Both the position numbers and the translations under genes were made by a program. Under the pieces are notes generated by a model. The model did no database searches, was not told the DNA's origin, and saw only the letters and a list, made by a program, of their open reading frames with translations. This document shows, piece by piece, positions 25,713-34,468 of a stretch of 64,000 nucleotides of DNA. The stretch is from Culturomica massiliensis (GTDB taxonomy: Bacteria; Bacteroidota; Bacteroidia; Bacteroidales; Marinifilaceae), in assembly GCF_900091655.1 (NCBI RefSeq), contig NZ_LT594621.1, positions 3,432,188 to 3,496,187 on the forward strand, in the 5' to 3' direction. Numbering within the stretch: position 1 is the first letter of the stretch; each line of letters begins with the position of its first letter.

Positions 25713-27338
25713 TTATTTTGCTGTTGTCGGCTCGAATACGATTGGAAGCGTATAAGCTACTTTTACAGCTTGTCCCCTTTGTTTTCCGGGTGTCCATGCC
25801 GGCATGGCGTTGATGACCCGTAAAGCTTCGTTATCAAGAGCCGTATTGCCGCTGCTTTTGGAAATTTTTGCATTGTGGATTGTTCCGTCTTCAAAAATAA
25901 CGTATTGCACGTAAGTTCTGACTGGCGCTTTTACATCTACTCCTGCCGGAATCCGGAGGTTTTCCTGCAACCATGCTTTTTGATTGCCGTTAAACCGGGG
26001 CATTGTTTCTACTACCTGAAAAATGTCATCCGCTTTCGGAGCCGGTGTATCCGTTTGCTGCTTGGGTGCTGCCGGTTTGCTTATTCCAAAATTGATAGGT
26101 AATGTATACTGGACATCTACCGCTTGTCCTTTTTGCTTTCCGGGAGTCCACGCTGGCATAGATCTGATTACCCGAAGCGCTTCTGCATCCAATAGCGGAT
26201 TAGCACCTTTGGCTATTTTCGCATCCCTGATTTTTCCGGTTTTGGTGATAATAAAGCTGACATAAACTTTACCACCGATACCTTTTTCGATAGCTTCGAC
26301 CGGGTATTTAATATGTTTGTTTATCCATGCTGTGGGGCTGCCTTCGCTGAATTGAGGCATCTCTTCTACCACTTGGAAAACTTCTGATTTTGCCGTATCC
26401 TGGGATTGGACAGCCAGAGTTTTAATTGTTTCGGAAAAAAATTCTGCCGGTTTGGCAATTGCCGGTTTACCGGTAACGATGCAACTGAAAGATAGGAATA
26501 ATACTCCGCTAAGAATAAAAGCAGGAATGTAATACCATATCCTATACCTGGGTGTTTGTTTTTGTGTCATCATAATCATACGTTTTTTAAGATTTGAACA
26601 TGAAAAACCATTGCTGAAAGAAAGGTCTCCTTTCAGTGTCTGATTGACGAGCAGCCGAAGATAACTACCGGTTTGAAATCTCCTGACAACTTGCCGATCT
26701 GCTATATATTCATGGTTTTGGACTATAGCCTTTTTGAATATCCAGATGAGAGGATTGAACCAATTGAAAATACAAAGGATACTGAGAAGATGAAGGTCCA
26801 GACTGTGTAATTGCCGGATATGAATCTTTTCGTGTTCGAATATCTTGTGTTTGTTTTCTTTGTCAAGTCCTTGGGTGTTTATATAAAGACGGTTGAATAC
26901 CGAGAAGGTTGAATGGTTTTTGTTTTGTAATAATATAAAATACAAGCCTCTGAATTTTTTATGCGGGTGTTCGTGGCTTAACCAGAATAATTTATTCCAA
27001 AAAGACAGATAATGTAAACCGAATAAAAATACGCCCGCCCAATAGATGTATTTTAGATAGTCGTAAAGACTATTTCCATGGGCCTGGATATGCTCCGGTT
27101 GGGAGGCGGTTTCGATTTCCTGTAAGAAGTTTGCCGGTAATACCGGAAGTGGGGAAACGTTTTCGTTCACCGTTAAAGTAATTTGTATAAAGGGTATGCA
27201 AACCGCAAAAATGACTGATCCCAACAAATAAATCCGGTTGAGGTTGAAAAAAGTTTGTTTTTTCAATACCATTTGATAATACAAAAGCATTATTCCTAAA
27301 ATGGTTGCGGATTTCAATATGTAGGTCAAAAATAACAT
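25713..27338 (-). CDS. M56/BlaR1-like membrane metalloprotease with two TonB C-terminal domains
   Basis: 541 residues. Four membrane helices and the zinc motif HEKIH (residues 169-173) in the third loop define the M56 (BlaR1/MecR1) peptidase. In place of a penicillin-binding sensor, the periplasmic part holds two similar TonB-like C-terminal domains (about 320-415 and 445-540), each with the core APAWTPGKQ(K/R)GQAV-type ending. It lies 6 bases after the BlaI/MecI-like repressor gene. I infer that it senses an envelope signal and cleaves the repressor. No beta-lactamase gene is nearby. Confidence 0.85.
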   Translation of the reverse strand: MLFLTYILKSATILGIMLLYYQMVLKKQTFFNLNRIYLLGSVIFAVCIPFIQITLTVNENVSPLPVLPANFLQEIETASQPEHIQAHGNSLYDYLKYIYWAGVFLFGLHYLSFWNKLFWLSHEHPHKKFRGLYFILLQNKNHSTFSVFNRLYINTQGLDKENKHKIFEHEKIHIRQLHSLDLHLLSILCIFNWFNPLIWIFKKAIVQNHEYIADRQVVRRFQTGSYLRLLVNQTLKGDLSFSNGFSCSNLKKRMIMMTQKQTPRYRIWYYIPAFILSGVLFLSFSCIVTGKPAIAKPAEFFSETIKTLAVQSQDTAKSEVFQVVEEMPQFSEGSPTAWINKHIKYPVEAIEKGIGGKVYVSFIITKTGKIRDAKIAKGANPLLDAEALRVIRSMPAWTPGKQKGQAVDVQYTLPINFGISKPAAPKQQTDTPAPKADDIFQVVETMPRFNGNQKAWLQENLRIPAGVDVKAPVRTYVQYVIFEDGTIHNAKISKSSGNTALDNEALRVINAMPAWTPGKQRGQAVKVAYTLPIVFEPTTAK

Positions 27339-27344
27339 ATCGTT

Positions 27345-27707
27345 TTAGTTTTGGTTGGCTTTCAGTTGTTTGAGAATTTCTTCCAGTTCCCGAATGTCGA
27401 TTTTTTCCTGGCGGGCAAAAAAAGATACCATTTGCGGAAATGAATTATTGAAATAATTGCCAATAAAATGCCGGAGAAATTTACGGGTATATGTTTCTTT
27501 ATCCATTAAAGGATAGTAACAATGGCTTTTGCCAAAACTTTCGTGACTTACGAACCCTTTGTCCTGTAATATGCGCACGATTGTTGAAACCGTGTTATAA
27601 GCCGGTTTGGGTTCCGGTAGCTTGTCTACAATTTCTTTTACGAATGCCCGGTTCAGTTCCCATAGCACTTGCATGATTTGTTCTTCAGCTTTTGTCAGTT
27701 CTTTCAT
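27345..27707 (-). CDS. BlaI/MecI family transcriptional repressor
   Basis: 120 residues of winged helix: LTKAEEQIMQVLWELNRAFVKEIV, then KPAYNTVSTIVRILQDKGFVSHES with the recognition helix, and a C-terminal dimer helix. It is the first gene of a two-gene operon with the M56 protease. Its own promoter carries two perfect dyads (see the operator entry), so autorepression relieved by proteolysis is the likely mode. Confidence 0.92.
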   Translation of the reverse strand: MKELTKAEEQIMQVLWELNRAFVKEIVDKLPEPKPAYNTVSTIVRILQDKGFVSHESFGKSHCYYPLMDKETYTRKFLRHFIGNYFNNSFPQMVSFFARQEKIDIRELEEILKQLKANQN

Positions 27708-27727
27708 TTTCTCCCTTATTTATAGGA

Positions 27728-27772
27728 CAAATATATAACTAATTTTTTAGTTACAAAACTAATTCCTTAGTT
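27728..27772 (-). promoter_or_regulatory. promoter with tandem BlaI-type operators
   Basis: On the minus strand, TTTG (27754-27757), an 18-base spacer and TATATTTG (27728-27735) form a consensus promoter. Two 16-base dyads, AACTAATTTTTTAGTT (27737-27752) and AACTAATTCCTTAGTT (27757-27772), lie with centres 20 bases apart. The first fills the spacer between -33 and -7 and the second covers the far side of -33. The repressor would directly block polymerase. Confidence 0.8.
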
Positions 27773-27822
27773 TTTTTTATTTCCAGGCTCTATTTTCCAC
27801 TTTTCGTCCCGGTATTAGGGAT

Positions 27823-27854
27823 GTTAATCTTTACTGACGTTAATCTTTACTGAC
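27823..27854. repeat. perfect 16-base tandem duplication
   Basis: GTTAATCTTTACTGAC occurs twice with no gap at 27823-27838 and 27839-27854, then a T-run. It lies between the repressor promoter and the end of the NhaC gene. Confidence 0.8.
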
Positions 27855-27859
27855 GTTTT

Positions 27860-29284
27860 TTATTTTAATTTCCGGATTTTATAATTGATAGCGGTGATAA
27901 AGATATTCATGAGCGGAGAAATCAGGTTGAAAAAACAGAAAGGGAGGTATTCCAGCGTGGCGACTCCCAATACTTTGGAGTGTGTTGCTCCGCAACTATT
28001 CCAGGGAACGAGCACCGAAGTCATGGTAGCCGAATCTTCGAGGGCCCGGCTGAGTACTTCGGGTTTCAGCTTTTTTTCCTGATAAGATTTTTGAAGCATT
28101 TTTCCGGGAATGACAATAGCCAGATATTGGTCACAGGCCGTGATATTGAAAAATATGCACGTGCCGATAGTTGTACCGACCAGTGAAGTTTGGTTGGTAA
28201 TGAATAGAAGGAAGGTTTGGGTTACTTTTTTCAAAAAACCGCAGGCTTCCATAACTCCTCCGAATGTAAGGGCTGCCATAATCAGCCATACGGTGTTCAG
28301 CATGCCTGCCATCCCGTTTGTCGTCAGGAGGTTGTCCACTTCGGTAACTCCTGTCGTTAACGAGACTCCCTGAAATACCGATTGGGTCAATAGTTGATAT
28401 TTGTTTTCTAATCCTTCCGCCGTGATCAGTTGGTTCAGTAGTTCGCCTTGAAACAGAAGGGCAAAGAGTATGCCGAATGTCGTTCCACAGATCATTGCCG
28501 GAATGGGGGGTACTTTTTTGATGATGATGATGATTAAAGCCAGGGGAACAATGAGCAGGAAAGGCGAAATGTGGAAGGTTTGAGCTATTCCTTCCTTAAT
28601 AAATTCTGTGCTGACGGTTGTGTTGTCGCTCCAATGAAAGAGGCCGATGACGGCAAAAATAACGAGGGTCAGAATCATAGTAGGACCGGTCGTGTAGATC
28701 ATATAGCGGATGTGCGTGAACAGATCGGTACCGGCGATTGCCGGAGCCAGGTTGGTGGTGTCGGAAAGCGGAGACATTTTGTCTCCGAAATATGCGCCGG
28801 ATATGATCGCTCCGGCAACTAGTCCCGGATTGAGCCCGAAAGCATTCCCGATACCGATGATGGCGACCCCGACGGTTGCAATCGTAGACCAGGAACTTCC
28901 CGTTGCCAGAGAAACAATGCTGCATAGGATGACTGTTGCCAATAGAAAGTAGGAAGGATGCATAATATCGACGCCATAATATATCATCATCGGGATCACT
29001 CCACTGATCATCCAGGCGCCGCTTAATGCCCCGATCAGCAGCAGGATCAGAATAGATGTCATAGCCGAATGAATGGTCTGAACGATTTTGCGTTGCATGT
29101 TTTCCCATTTCACTTTATTGTGCCATCCGATCAGTCCTCCTATTATAGCTGCAATAAACAAGGCAATTTGGTTGGCTCCACCGATCGGATCTTCAAAGTA
29201 TTTTACATTAAGAAATAGCAGAACGATCAAAATCAGCACGGGAAGCAGGGATTGTATAAACGAAGGGCTTTTACTTTCAGTCAT
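27860..29284 (-). CDS. nhaC: NhaC family Na+/H+ antiporter
   Basis: 474 residues, about 11-12 membrane helices. Family marks include LIGALSGAWMISGVIPMMIYYG, SLATGSSWSTIATVGVAIIGIG, GAYFGDKMSPLSDTTNLAPA and VPWNSCGATHSKVLGV. It exchanges cytoplasmic Na+ for protons, or a related substrate pair such as malate/lactate in some homologues. It is monocistronic on the minus strand. Length is normal. Confidence 0.92.
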   Translation of the reverse strand: MTESKSPSFIQSLLPVLILIVLLFLNVKYFEDPIGGANQIALFIAAIIGGLIGWHNKVKWENMQRKIVQTIHSAMTSILILLLIGALSGAWMISGVIPMMIYYGVDIMHPSYFLLATVILCSIVSLATGSSWSTIATVGVAIIGIGNAFGLNPGLVAGAIISGAYFGDKMSPLSDTTNLAPAIAGTDLFTHIRYMIYTTGPTMILTLVIFAVIGLFHWSDNTTVSTEFIKEGIAQTFHISPFLLIVPLALIIIIIKKVPPIPAMICGTTFGILFALLFQGELLNQLITAEGLENKYQLLTQSVFQGVSLTTGVTEVDNLLTTNGMAGMLNTVWLIMAALTFGGVMEACGFLKKVTQTFLLFITNQTSLVGTTIGTCIFFNITACDQYLAIVIPGKMLQKSYQEKKLKPEVLSRALEDSATMTSVLVPWNSCGATHSKVLGVATLEYLPFCFFNLISPLMNIFITAINYKIRKLK

Positions 29285-29613
29285 GGATAAACAAATTAAA
29301 TTATAACATTATTGTACCGATAAATCTGGCCGAAAGTTTACCGGGATATGTTTTTATACATCAATCCTCCGGCTGCTGTCGTTATTTATTTTTGTTTGAG
29401 CCTGGAGTTGCCAGACCGATGTGTTTTACTTACAGCTTTTGTCGTTTCGACTCAATGAGGATACAAAAATAAAAGAAATACTAACGCTAATGATTCGATA
29501 ATCAAAAATATACAGATTTCCCGGATTGTGTATTTTTTAGTATTTGTTTAAAAATCGTCAGACCGGAAAATGGATTCCCGGGTATGGATTTTCTCCGGCT
29601 GTCTATAAAAACG
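29285..29613. other. gene-free stretch upstream of nhaC
   Basis: No credible open frame is seen. CAAAAATA at 29464-29471 reads TATTTTTG on the minus strand and could be the -7 element for nhaC, but no TTTG lies at proper distance. The right end runs into the degenerate terminal CRISPR repeat. Confidence 0.5.
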
Positions 29614-30039
29614 GACGGAAATTCTATTTAGTTCTATTAAAAAACAAATTGACCTGAATAAAATCCCCACAGCTATCTGATTTCAATTCTACTCCAGTTC
29701 TATTAAAATCAGGCTTGTCTGATTTAATTGTGTTAATTGCTTCCAATTTCAATTCTACTCCAGTTCTATTAAAATAAGTCGCCCGTATACTTCTTCTTAA
29801 CCGTCCGGACTATTTCAATTCTACTCCAGTTCTATTAAAATTATGCCGGCACTTAATGGTACGTACTAAGGAAAAGGATTTCAATTCTACTCCAGTTCTA
29901 TTAAAATTACCCATTTTTATTATCCCAGGTTTTGCGGGGTTATATTTCAATTCTACTCCAGTTCTATTAAAATCAAATCAGGAATATTAAAGAATAAAAT
30001 GTGATAATGATTTCAATTCTACTCCAGTTCTATTAAAAT
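29614..30039 (-). CRISPR. short CRISPR array: six identical 30-base repeats plus one degenerate, 36-base spacers
   Basis: Identical repeats lie at 29680-29709, 29746-29775, 29812-29841, 29878-29907, 29944-29973 and 30010-30039. On the plus strand they begin ATTTCAATTCTACTCC and end AGTTCTATTAAAAT. All six spacers are exactly 36 bases. A seventh, degenerate copy at 29614-29643 has one deletion and several changes and closes the left end. On the minus strand each repeat ends ATTGAAAT, close to the ATTGAAA(C/G) handle of type I-B and III crRNAs, so transcription is inferred on the minus strand, with the leader to the right. No cas gene is in the window, and no adaptation or effector gene is adjacent. 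Confidence 0.95.
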
Positions 30040-30135
30040 CCGTTAAGTGGTTTGTGGTATATATATGATATATAGATATTTATTGGTTGTGTGTGTTTTG
30101 TTTTTAGGATTGTTTGCAGTCGACCTTTCGTTCTT

Positions 30136-30459
30136 TTATTTTCCCTGACCTTTGACGACTTGGGTTAAGGTGTTTGTTTTCAGCATATCAATGAACTTGT
30201 GTTGTCCGTTTTCAGAAATAGTTTTATTGTTTGGACTGATTTTTGGCGGGACCGACGCCTCCAAAGAAAGCTATTTTGTGTTAAGGTTAAAACTTACAAT
30301 GCTTTTTAGCGAGTCTAATTTAGTAAAAAATAGTCGTTTAAAATCGGAATTTGAATAAAACGAATTGTTGTTGTCTAATTTTTTCCATTGATAATGATAA
30401 AACAGATACATTATTATAGTTGTATTTGCCGGATTGATAAATAGGAAGTACAGGTTCAA
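30136..30459 (-). pseudogene. possible relic reading frame to the right of the CRISPR array
   Basis: The minus-strand frame from 30459 reads 62 residues, meets TAG at 30271-30273, then continues open for another 44 codons to TAA at 30136. The part after the stop (EASVPPKISPNN, ENGQHKFIDMLK, TQVVKGQGK) looks like a protein C-terminus rather than random AT-rich DNA. It overlaps the zone where the CRISPR leader is expected. I do not recognise the family; it may be chance. Confidence 0.25.
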
Positions 30460-30494
30460 AATTTGAAGTTGTTTTTTTATTACCGATTAAAGTA

Positions 30495-30502
30495 TACCTT
30501 TG
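30495..30502 (+). promoter_or_regulatory. probable -7 element for the U32 peptidase operon
   Basis: TACCTTTG matches TAnnTTTG and would place the transcript start about 115 bases before ATG 30624. The nearest TTTG (30462-30465) is too far upstream to be a good -33 box. Confidence 0.45.
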
Positions 30503-30623
30503 TAGGTCAGTAAAATAATCAGGGTTCTGAAATATGTAATTTGAAATAGTTAAAGATGCATTGGAGGTTTTAATTCTTTGGGTTTAAGGGAAGGATAAAA
30601 CAGGAAATGAATTGATTTACGGT

Positions 30624-31880
30624 ATGGAGAGAAAAGATTTTGAAATAATGGCACCGGTCGGGTCTTACGAATCTTTGTCGGCGGCCTTGCAAGGGGGAGC
30701 GGATTCGGTGTATTTCGGCGTGGAGGGTTTAAATATGCGGGCCCGTTCGTCGGCTAATTTTACTTTGGACGATCTTAGAAATATAGTGGGGATTTGTGAG
30801 GAAAAAGGAGTAAAGACTTATTTGACTGTAAATACCATTATTTACAACAATGAGTTACAGAAGATGCATGAGGTGATCGATTGTGCGAAAGAAGCCGGGG
30901 TATCCGCCATTATTGCATCTGATTTGGCTGCTATTCTGTATGCACATTCCCGGGGAGTTGAGATACATATCAGTACGCAGTGTAATATTACGAATTACGA
31001 GACGGTACGTTTTTATGCCCAATACGCGGATGTGATGGTATTGGCCAGGGAAATGGATATGAATCAGGTGGCTGATATTTACCGCCGGATACAGGAAGAG
31101 CAATTACGTGGACCGAAAGGAGAATTGATACGTATTGAAATGTTTGCCCACGGAGCTTTGTGTATGGCTGTGTCGGGGAAATGCTATCTTAGTTTACATG
31201 AAAAAAATGCGTCGGCTAACCGGGGAGCCTGCTTTCAGATCTGCCGGCGGGCCTATACGGTAAAGGACCGGGAAGGTGAGGTCGAACTGGATATTGAAAA
31301 CGAATATATCATGTCTCCCAAAGATCTTTGTACGATCGGTTTTCTGAATAAGATGATCGATGCCGGAGTGAGGGTGTTTAAATTGGAAGGACGTGCCCGT
31401 CCCGCTGAATATGTATTGACTGTCTGTCGTTGTTACGATGAGGCTTTAAAAGCCATTTTGGATCGTACGTATTCTGCTGAAAAAATTGAAATTTGGAAAC
31501 AACGGTTAGCGACTGTGTTTAACCGGGGCTTTTGGGACGGTTATTACCTGGGACAGCGTTTGGGAGAGTGGAGTGAAGTGTACGGTTCGAAAGCGACCCG
31601 GAAGAAGATAGCATTGGGCAAGGTGACGAACTATTTTTCGAATCTTCAGGTCGGGGAATTTAAGCTGGAATCTTTCGATCTTTCTGTAGGAGATGAAGTA
31701 TTGATTGTCGGGGAGACGACGGGTGTTATTGAAATGAGGGTGCCGGAAATCCGGGTCGATTTGCAGCCTGTGGAGAAGGTTAAAAAGGGTATTCTTTTTT
31801 CGATGCCGGTACCGGAAAAAGTCCGGAGAGGAGATAAAATCTATAAATGGGTTGAAACTACACCTGATTTGATGCAATAA
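30624..31880 (+). CDS. U32 family peptidase / RNA hydroxylase-like protein
   Basis: 418 residues from ATG 30624; a TTG at 30612 adds only four residues. Family marks are EIMAPVGSYESLSAALQGGADSVYFG, and FAHGALCMAVSGKCYLS with RGACFQICRR, which holds the conserved cysteines of U32. YIMSPKDLC and FKLEGRARPAEYV follow. Members include the 23S rRNA hydroxylation protein RlhA and collagenase-annotated proteins; true peptidase activity is doubtful. It lies 10 bases before the flippase gene and so leads the glycan operon, probably by historical accident. Confidence 0.9.
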   Translation: MERKDFEIMAPVGSYESLSAALQGGADSVYFGVEGLNMRARSSANFTLDDLRNIVGICEEKGVKTYLTVNTIIYNNELQKMHEVIDCAKEAGVSAIIASDLAAILYAHSRGVEIHISTQCNITNYETVRFYAQYADVMVLAREMDMNQVADIYRRIQEEQLRGPKGELIRIEMFAHGALCMAVSGKCYLSLHEKNASANRGACFQICRRAYTVKDREGEVELDIENEYIMSPKDLCTIGFLNKMIDAGVRVFKLEGRARPAEYVLTVCRCYDEALKAILDRTYSAEKIEIWKQRLATVFNRGFWDGYYLGQRLGEWSEVYGSKATRKKIALGKVTNYFSNLQVGEFKLESFDLSVGDEVLIVGETTGVIEMRVPEIRVDLQPVEKVKKGILFSMPVPEKVRRGDKIYKWVETTPDLMQ

Positions 31881-31890
31881 GAGATAACTT

Positions 31891-33390
31891 ATGGGTATTG
31901 TTATCCGACAGAGTATAAAAGCGACTATTGTAAATTATGTCGGGGCTTTTTTGGGGTTTGTAACGACAGTGTTTGTCATGACACGTTTTTTGAAACCGGA
32001 AGAAATAGGCTTGACGAAGGTCATTTATGAGGTTGCGGCTCTTGTGGCAGGGTTTGCGCAATTGGGGACATCGGCTTCTGCGATGCGTTTTTTCCCTTAT
32101 TTCAAAAATCCGGAGAAAAATCACAATGGTTTTTTCTTTTATCTGATGCTTATGCCCTGCATCGGTTCTTTGATATTTGTTACGCTGTTTTGGCTTCTTA
32201 AAGCACCGGTGATTGAGTTTTTCGAGAGTAAATCTGCCCTACTGGTGGATTATTACAATTGGATTATTCCTTTGGTTATTTTTCTGGTGTTTTGGGCGGT
32301 TCTGGAAACTTACGCCAATGTTTTGTTGCGTATCGTCATTCCTAAATTTATCCGGGAAATCGGAGTACGTGTCGTTTTACTGACTGTGTATTTGCTCTAT
32401 GCTTTTCAATTTTTGAATTTGAACGGTTTGGTAACCGGTGTTGTCCTGGCTTACGGCATGGCTATGGTAGCAAGTCTCGTTTATGTTTCCCGTATTGCTT
32501 CTGTTTCTTTGAAGCACGATACGACATACATTGATAGGGATTTATTGGTTAAGATCGGCAAATACACGTTGTTTCTGGTGGCGGCTGCCTTAAGTGGGAA
32601 TATAATAGGTCAGTTGGATCTTTTTATGGTGAGTTCAGAATTGGGATTGAATTATGCCGGTATATATACCATTTCTTTTTATATGGCGACGGTGATTGAA
32701 ATACCGGCGCGTTCGATTACGGCTATCGCTTCTCCTTTAGCTGCTTCCGCATTGAAAGACGGGCATCTGAATGAAGCGAACCTATTGTATAAAAAAGTGG
32801 CTTTGCATCAGTTTATCGCCGGAAGTACGTTGTTTTTACTGATTTGGATCAATATCGATACTATTTTTTCCGTTATTCCGAACGGAGAGGTTTATCGGGC
32901 GGGTAAATGGGTCGTTTTTTTTCTGGCAATGTCCCGTTTGGTGAGTTTGACATTGAGTTTCGGAGGTTCATTGATTTCATTTTCGCGTTATTATTACTGG
33001 GGGTTGTATTTTACTTTTTTCCTGACGGCCCTGACGATCGGTTTTAATTATTTATTGATCCCTCATTTTGGTATAAACGGAGCTGCTATGGCAACTTTGA
33101 TTACTTGTTTGTTGAGTTATTCATTTCAGCAATGGATTGTTTTGAAAAAAATAAAAGGGAATCCCTATTCGGCAGGTATCTTTAAGCAGATAGGCTTGAT
33201 TCTGTTTTTGTGGGGATTGAATGAGTTGCTGCCGTATGCCGGTAATCCTTATGCAGACGGAGTGTATCGGACGGTCATTATCGTTTCCGTTTGGTTTTTC
33301 CTGACTTATTATTTTAAAATATCCGCAGAGTTTTGTGCATTGGCGGATAAATATGTGTTTCATTTTTTTGGAAATAAAAACGAGAAGTAA
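31891..33390 (+). CDS. Wzx-type oligosaccharide flippase (MATE/PST fold)
   Basis: 499 residues with about 14 hydrophobic helices. It starts QSIKATIVNYVGAFLGFVTTVFVMTRFLKPEEIG, the usual opening of polysaccharide transport proteins, and has a typical INTIFSVIPNGEVYR-like loop. It would flip an undecaprenyl-linked glycan unit to the periplasm. Its stop overlaps the start of the FkbM gene by one base, so they are coupled. It follows the U32 gene closely. Confidence 0.88.
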   Translation: MGIVIRQSIKATIVNYVGAFLGFVTTVFVMTRFLKPEEIGLTKVIYEVAALVAGFAQLGTSASAMRFFPYFKNPEKNHNGFFFYLMLMPCIGSLIFVTLFWLLKAPVIEFFESKSALLVDYYNWIIPLVIFLVFWAVLETYANVLLRIVIPKFIREIGVRVVLLTVYLLYAFQFLNLNGLVTGVVLAYGMAMVASLVYVSRIASVSLKHDTTYIDRDLLVKIGKYTLFLVAAALSGNIIGQLDLFMVSSELGLNYAGIYTISFYMATVIEIPARSITAIASPLAASALKDGHLNEANLLYKKVALHQFIAGSTLFLLIWINIDTIFSVIPNGEVYRAGKWVVFFLAMSRLVSLTLSFGGSLISFSRYYYWGLYFTFFLTALTIGFNYLLIPHFGINGAAMATLITCLLSYSFQQWIVLKKIKGNPYSAGIFKQIGLILFLWGLNELLPYAGNPYADGVYRTVIIVSVWFFLTYYFKISAEFCALADKYVFHFFGNKNEK

Positions 33391-34310
33391 TGGCGTGTCA
33401 ATGTTTGAGAAAGATAAAAGGAAAATGGTTGAGCTTTTGTAAATACAATAAGCAAAGAATCATGCGTAGTCCGAGGTATTTGTTGACACAACGTGTGAGA
33501 TTATTTCTGGAACAGGGTAGAGATTTGAATATGCCTGTCGGTGAGGCAGAAAGAATCCGGAAATTTCTTCGCTGGAATTTGGTCGGTGTTTTTAATGATC
33601 CGTTCGTGCATTTGTATAATTTCAGAGGGTATAATGTGTTGCGGGACCGGGAAAAGGATTTGTGGTTTGTATATACCCCGGAAGGAAAGAAATTGTATTT
33701 CAAAAGAGGAATGAGCCGTAAGGAAGCCGTCCGGACTTATCGTTCTCTGGAAGAGGAGCAGGATTTGCATTCTCCGCATTATTATTTTTTCGATGGGCTG
33801 ACTCTTTCCGAAAATAGTGTCGTTGCCGATATCGGTGTGGCGGAAGGGAATTTCGGATTGAAGATTGTGGACCGGGTTAAGGAGTTGTATTTGTTCGAAT
33901 GTGATGCCGGATGGATCGAGGCTTTGGAGGCCACTTTTGAGCCCTGGAAGGATAAAGTGCATATTGTCAATCGTTTCGTTTCGGATACGACTTCGTCCGA
34001 TACAGTCCGATTGGACGATTTTTTCAGAGATAAAAGTGTTCCCCACATCTTGAAATTGGATGTGGAGGGTGCGGAAGTTGCTGTTCTGGAAGGTGCGGCA
34101 GCTTTTTTGAAGGAGGGACGTATTTCTGATTTGTTGGTGTGTACTTATCACAAAAAAGGAGATCCTGAACGTCTGTCTGCAAAATTGGAATGCTTCAATT
34201 ACACAATCGCTTTTTCACAGGGATATATGCTGTTTTTAACAGAGGGCTACCAGGCACAACCACCCTATGATTTCCGGAAAGGGCTGTTGCATGCTACGTA
34301 TAAATTGTAG
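33390..34310 (+). CDS. FkbM family SAM-dependent methyltransferase
   Basis: 306 residues. The middle shows the Rossmann SAM site SVVADIGVAEGNFGLKIVD (about residue 150), LYLFECDAGWIEALE, and PHILKLDVEGAEVAVLEGA, the FkbM marker. It probably O-methylates a sugar of the local glycan. It is coupled to the flippase gene. Its stop codon lies inside the first heptads of element E. Confidence 0.85.
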   Translation: MACQCLRKIKGKWLSFCKYNKQRIMRSPRYLLTQRVRLFLEQGRDLNMPVGEAERIRKFLRWNLVGVFNDPFVHLYNFRGYNVLRDREKDLWFVYTPEGKKLYFKRGMSRKEAVRTYRSLEEEQDLHSPHYYFFDGLTLSENSVVADIGVAEGNFGLKIVDRVKELYLFECDAGWIEALEATFEPWKDKVHIVNRFVSDTTSSDTVRLDDFFRDKSVPHILKLDVEGAEVAVLEGAAAFLKEGRISDLLVCTYHKKGDPERLSAKLECFNYTIAFSQGYMLFLTEGYQAQPPYDFRKGLLHATYKL

Positions 34311-34468
34311 ATTTTAGATTTTAGATTTTAGATTGGTTGACCAAGGGATTTGGCGCCGGATTAATCTGGATTTTAAATTGTAGGTTTATGATTTTAGATA
34401 ATATCCTTAATCCTCCCCACCCTCAAAGAAGAATCGTAAATCGTAAATCATAAATCGTAAATCAAAAA
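34309..34468. repeat. heptad element E, double, between convergent genes
   Basis: The left array from 34309 is AGATTTT three times then AGATTGG. The right array at 34432-34473 is AATCGTA, AATCGTA, AATCATA, AATCGTA, AATCAAA, AATTAAT. A second left/right pair (GATTTTAAATTGTAGG, GATTTTAGATAAT) is nested at about 34368-34402. The element fills the whole gap between two convergent genes and runs into both stop codons. Confidence 0.8.

Noticed and set aside
25713..27707. Beta-lactam resistance operon
   Set aside because: The sensor has TonB domains instead of a penicillin-binding domain and no beta-lactamase or PBP2a gene lies near.
30152..30358. 68-codon plus-strand frame beside the CRISPR array
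   Set aside because: No start context, no family, and overlaps the presumed leader; treated as non-coding.
33501..34151. 216-codon minus-strand frame inside the FkbM methyltransferase
   Set aside because: Antisense to a clear methyltransferase with SAM motifs.
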